Below are positions 5,191-5,216 of a DNA stretch of 5,216 nt, in pieces. The notes below the pieces were generated by a model. The model saw nothing but the letters and a program-made list of their open reading frames with translations. It had not been told where the DNA came from and made no database searches. This stretch comes from Betaproteobacteria bacterium (GTDB lineage: Bacteria > Pseudomonadota > Gammaproteobacteria > Burkholderiales > SG8-39), in contig SHXF01000176.1 of NCBI GenBank assembly GCA_009693435.1, positions 1-5,216 on the forward strand. The letters run 5' to 3'. The position numbers were made by a program, and so were the translations under genes. Within the stretch, counting starts at the first letter, position 1; each line of letters starts with the position of its first letter.

Positions 5191-5193
5191 ACG

Positions 5194-5216
5194 ATGGACA
5201 AGTACGAAAGCCTAAG
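5194..5216 (+). CDS. tnpA: IS200/IS605-family transposase TnpA, 5' fragment
   Basis: Only the first seven complete codons are in the window (MDKYESL, with the next codon starting AG). This start is characteristic of IS200-type TnpA proteins, single-domain Y1 HUH transposases of about 130-150 residues that cut and rejoin single-stranded DNA ends. AAGGAG lies seven bases before the ATG, an optimal spacing. The leader can fold over this site. The identification rests on a short N-terminal match remembered from the family, plus the hairpin context. The catalytic HUH motif and tyrosine lie beyond the edge. Confidence 0.7.

Larger units (their letters stand above)
5064..5216 (+). mobile_element. 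Left part of an IS200/IS605-family insertion sequence
   Basis: The right edge of the window carries the leader and first codons of an IS200-type transposase. Upstream of it is a hairpin typical of subterminal ends in this family: CCCCGGC (5090-5096) and GCCGGGG (5100-5106), a perfect seven-base stem around TTT. A weaker pairing TCTCC (5064-5068) with GGAGA (5083-5087) flanks it. These elements lack terminal inverted repeats and target duplications, so the left boundary cannot be fixed from one side. I place it roughly between 5040 and 5088, inside the last codons of the DUF3592 gene. The rest of the element lies outside the window. Confidence 0.65.

Noticed and set aside
1..5216. Defence island, CRISPR array, toxin-antitoxin pair or biosynthetic cluster
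   Set aside because: No repeat-spacer structure or matching protein motifs were found on either strand. The genes are ordinary metabolic, transport and unknown families plus an insertion sequence.

Overview
The window looks like chromosomal DNA from a betaproteobacterium, most likely Burkholderiales or a relative. The main clue is two intact genes, plus the remains of a third, for periplasmic TctC/Bug-type solute receptors, a family greatly expanded in that group. GC content is moderately high, coding density is good and Shine-Dalgarno sites are clear. No rRNA, tRNA or CRISPR array is visible.

Layout, left to right. Positions 1-261 hold no gene. They hold a series of inverted repeats, the last of which (184-208) is a plausible terminator for the leftward receptor gene at 262-1248. 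A divergent intergenic region (1249-1436) separates that gene from a rightward DUF1993 gene (1437-1946). The DUF1993 gene is closed by a strong intrinsic terminator (1970-1999). Next comes a short in-frame remnant of a TctC receptor gene (about 1972-2172), with the signal peptide and first strand joined to what looks like the last helix. The remnant overlaps the start of an intact TctC receptor gene (2163-3128) by 10 bases. That gene converges on a leftward two-gene unit, a dienelactone-hydrolase-family enzyme (3445-4197) followed 6 bases later by a small DUF6295-like protein (3160-3438). A second divergent intergenic region (4198-4458) contains a near-perfect palindrome and a wider inverted repeat. 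It leads to a rightward membrane protein of the DUF3592 type (4459-5115). The window ends inside the left part of an IS200/IS605-family insertion sequence, whose transposase starts at 5194 and runs off the edge.

How the pieces fit. The receptors would capture small carboxylates in the periplasm, but no TctA/TctB membrane partners are present, so these are orphan receptors as is common for the family. The dienelactone hydrolase and DUF6295 genes probably form an operon of unknown substrate. The insertion sequence appears to have changed the 3' end of the DUF3592 gene, because the last residues of that protein are encoded by the hairpin region of the element. The tnpA leader can fold so that its ribosome binding site is hidden, with an alternative pairing that would free it. 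I did not find a clearly new multi-gene system. The most interesting points are the internally deleted receptor gene, the insertion-sequence junction, the tnpA leader and the hairpin series at the left edge.
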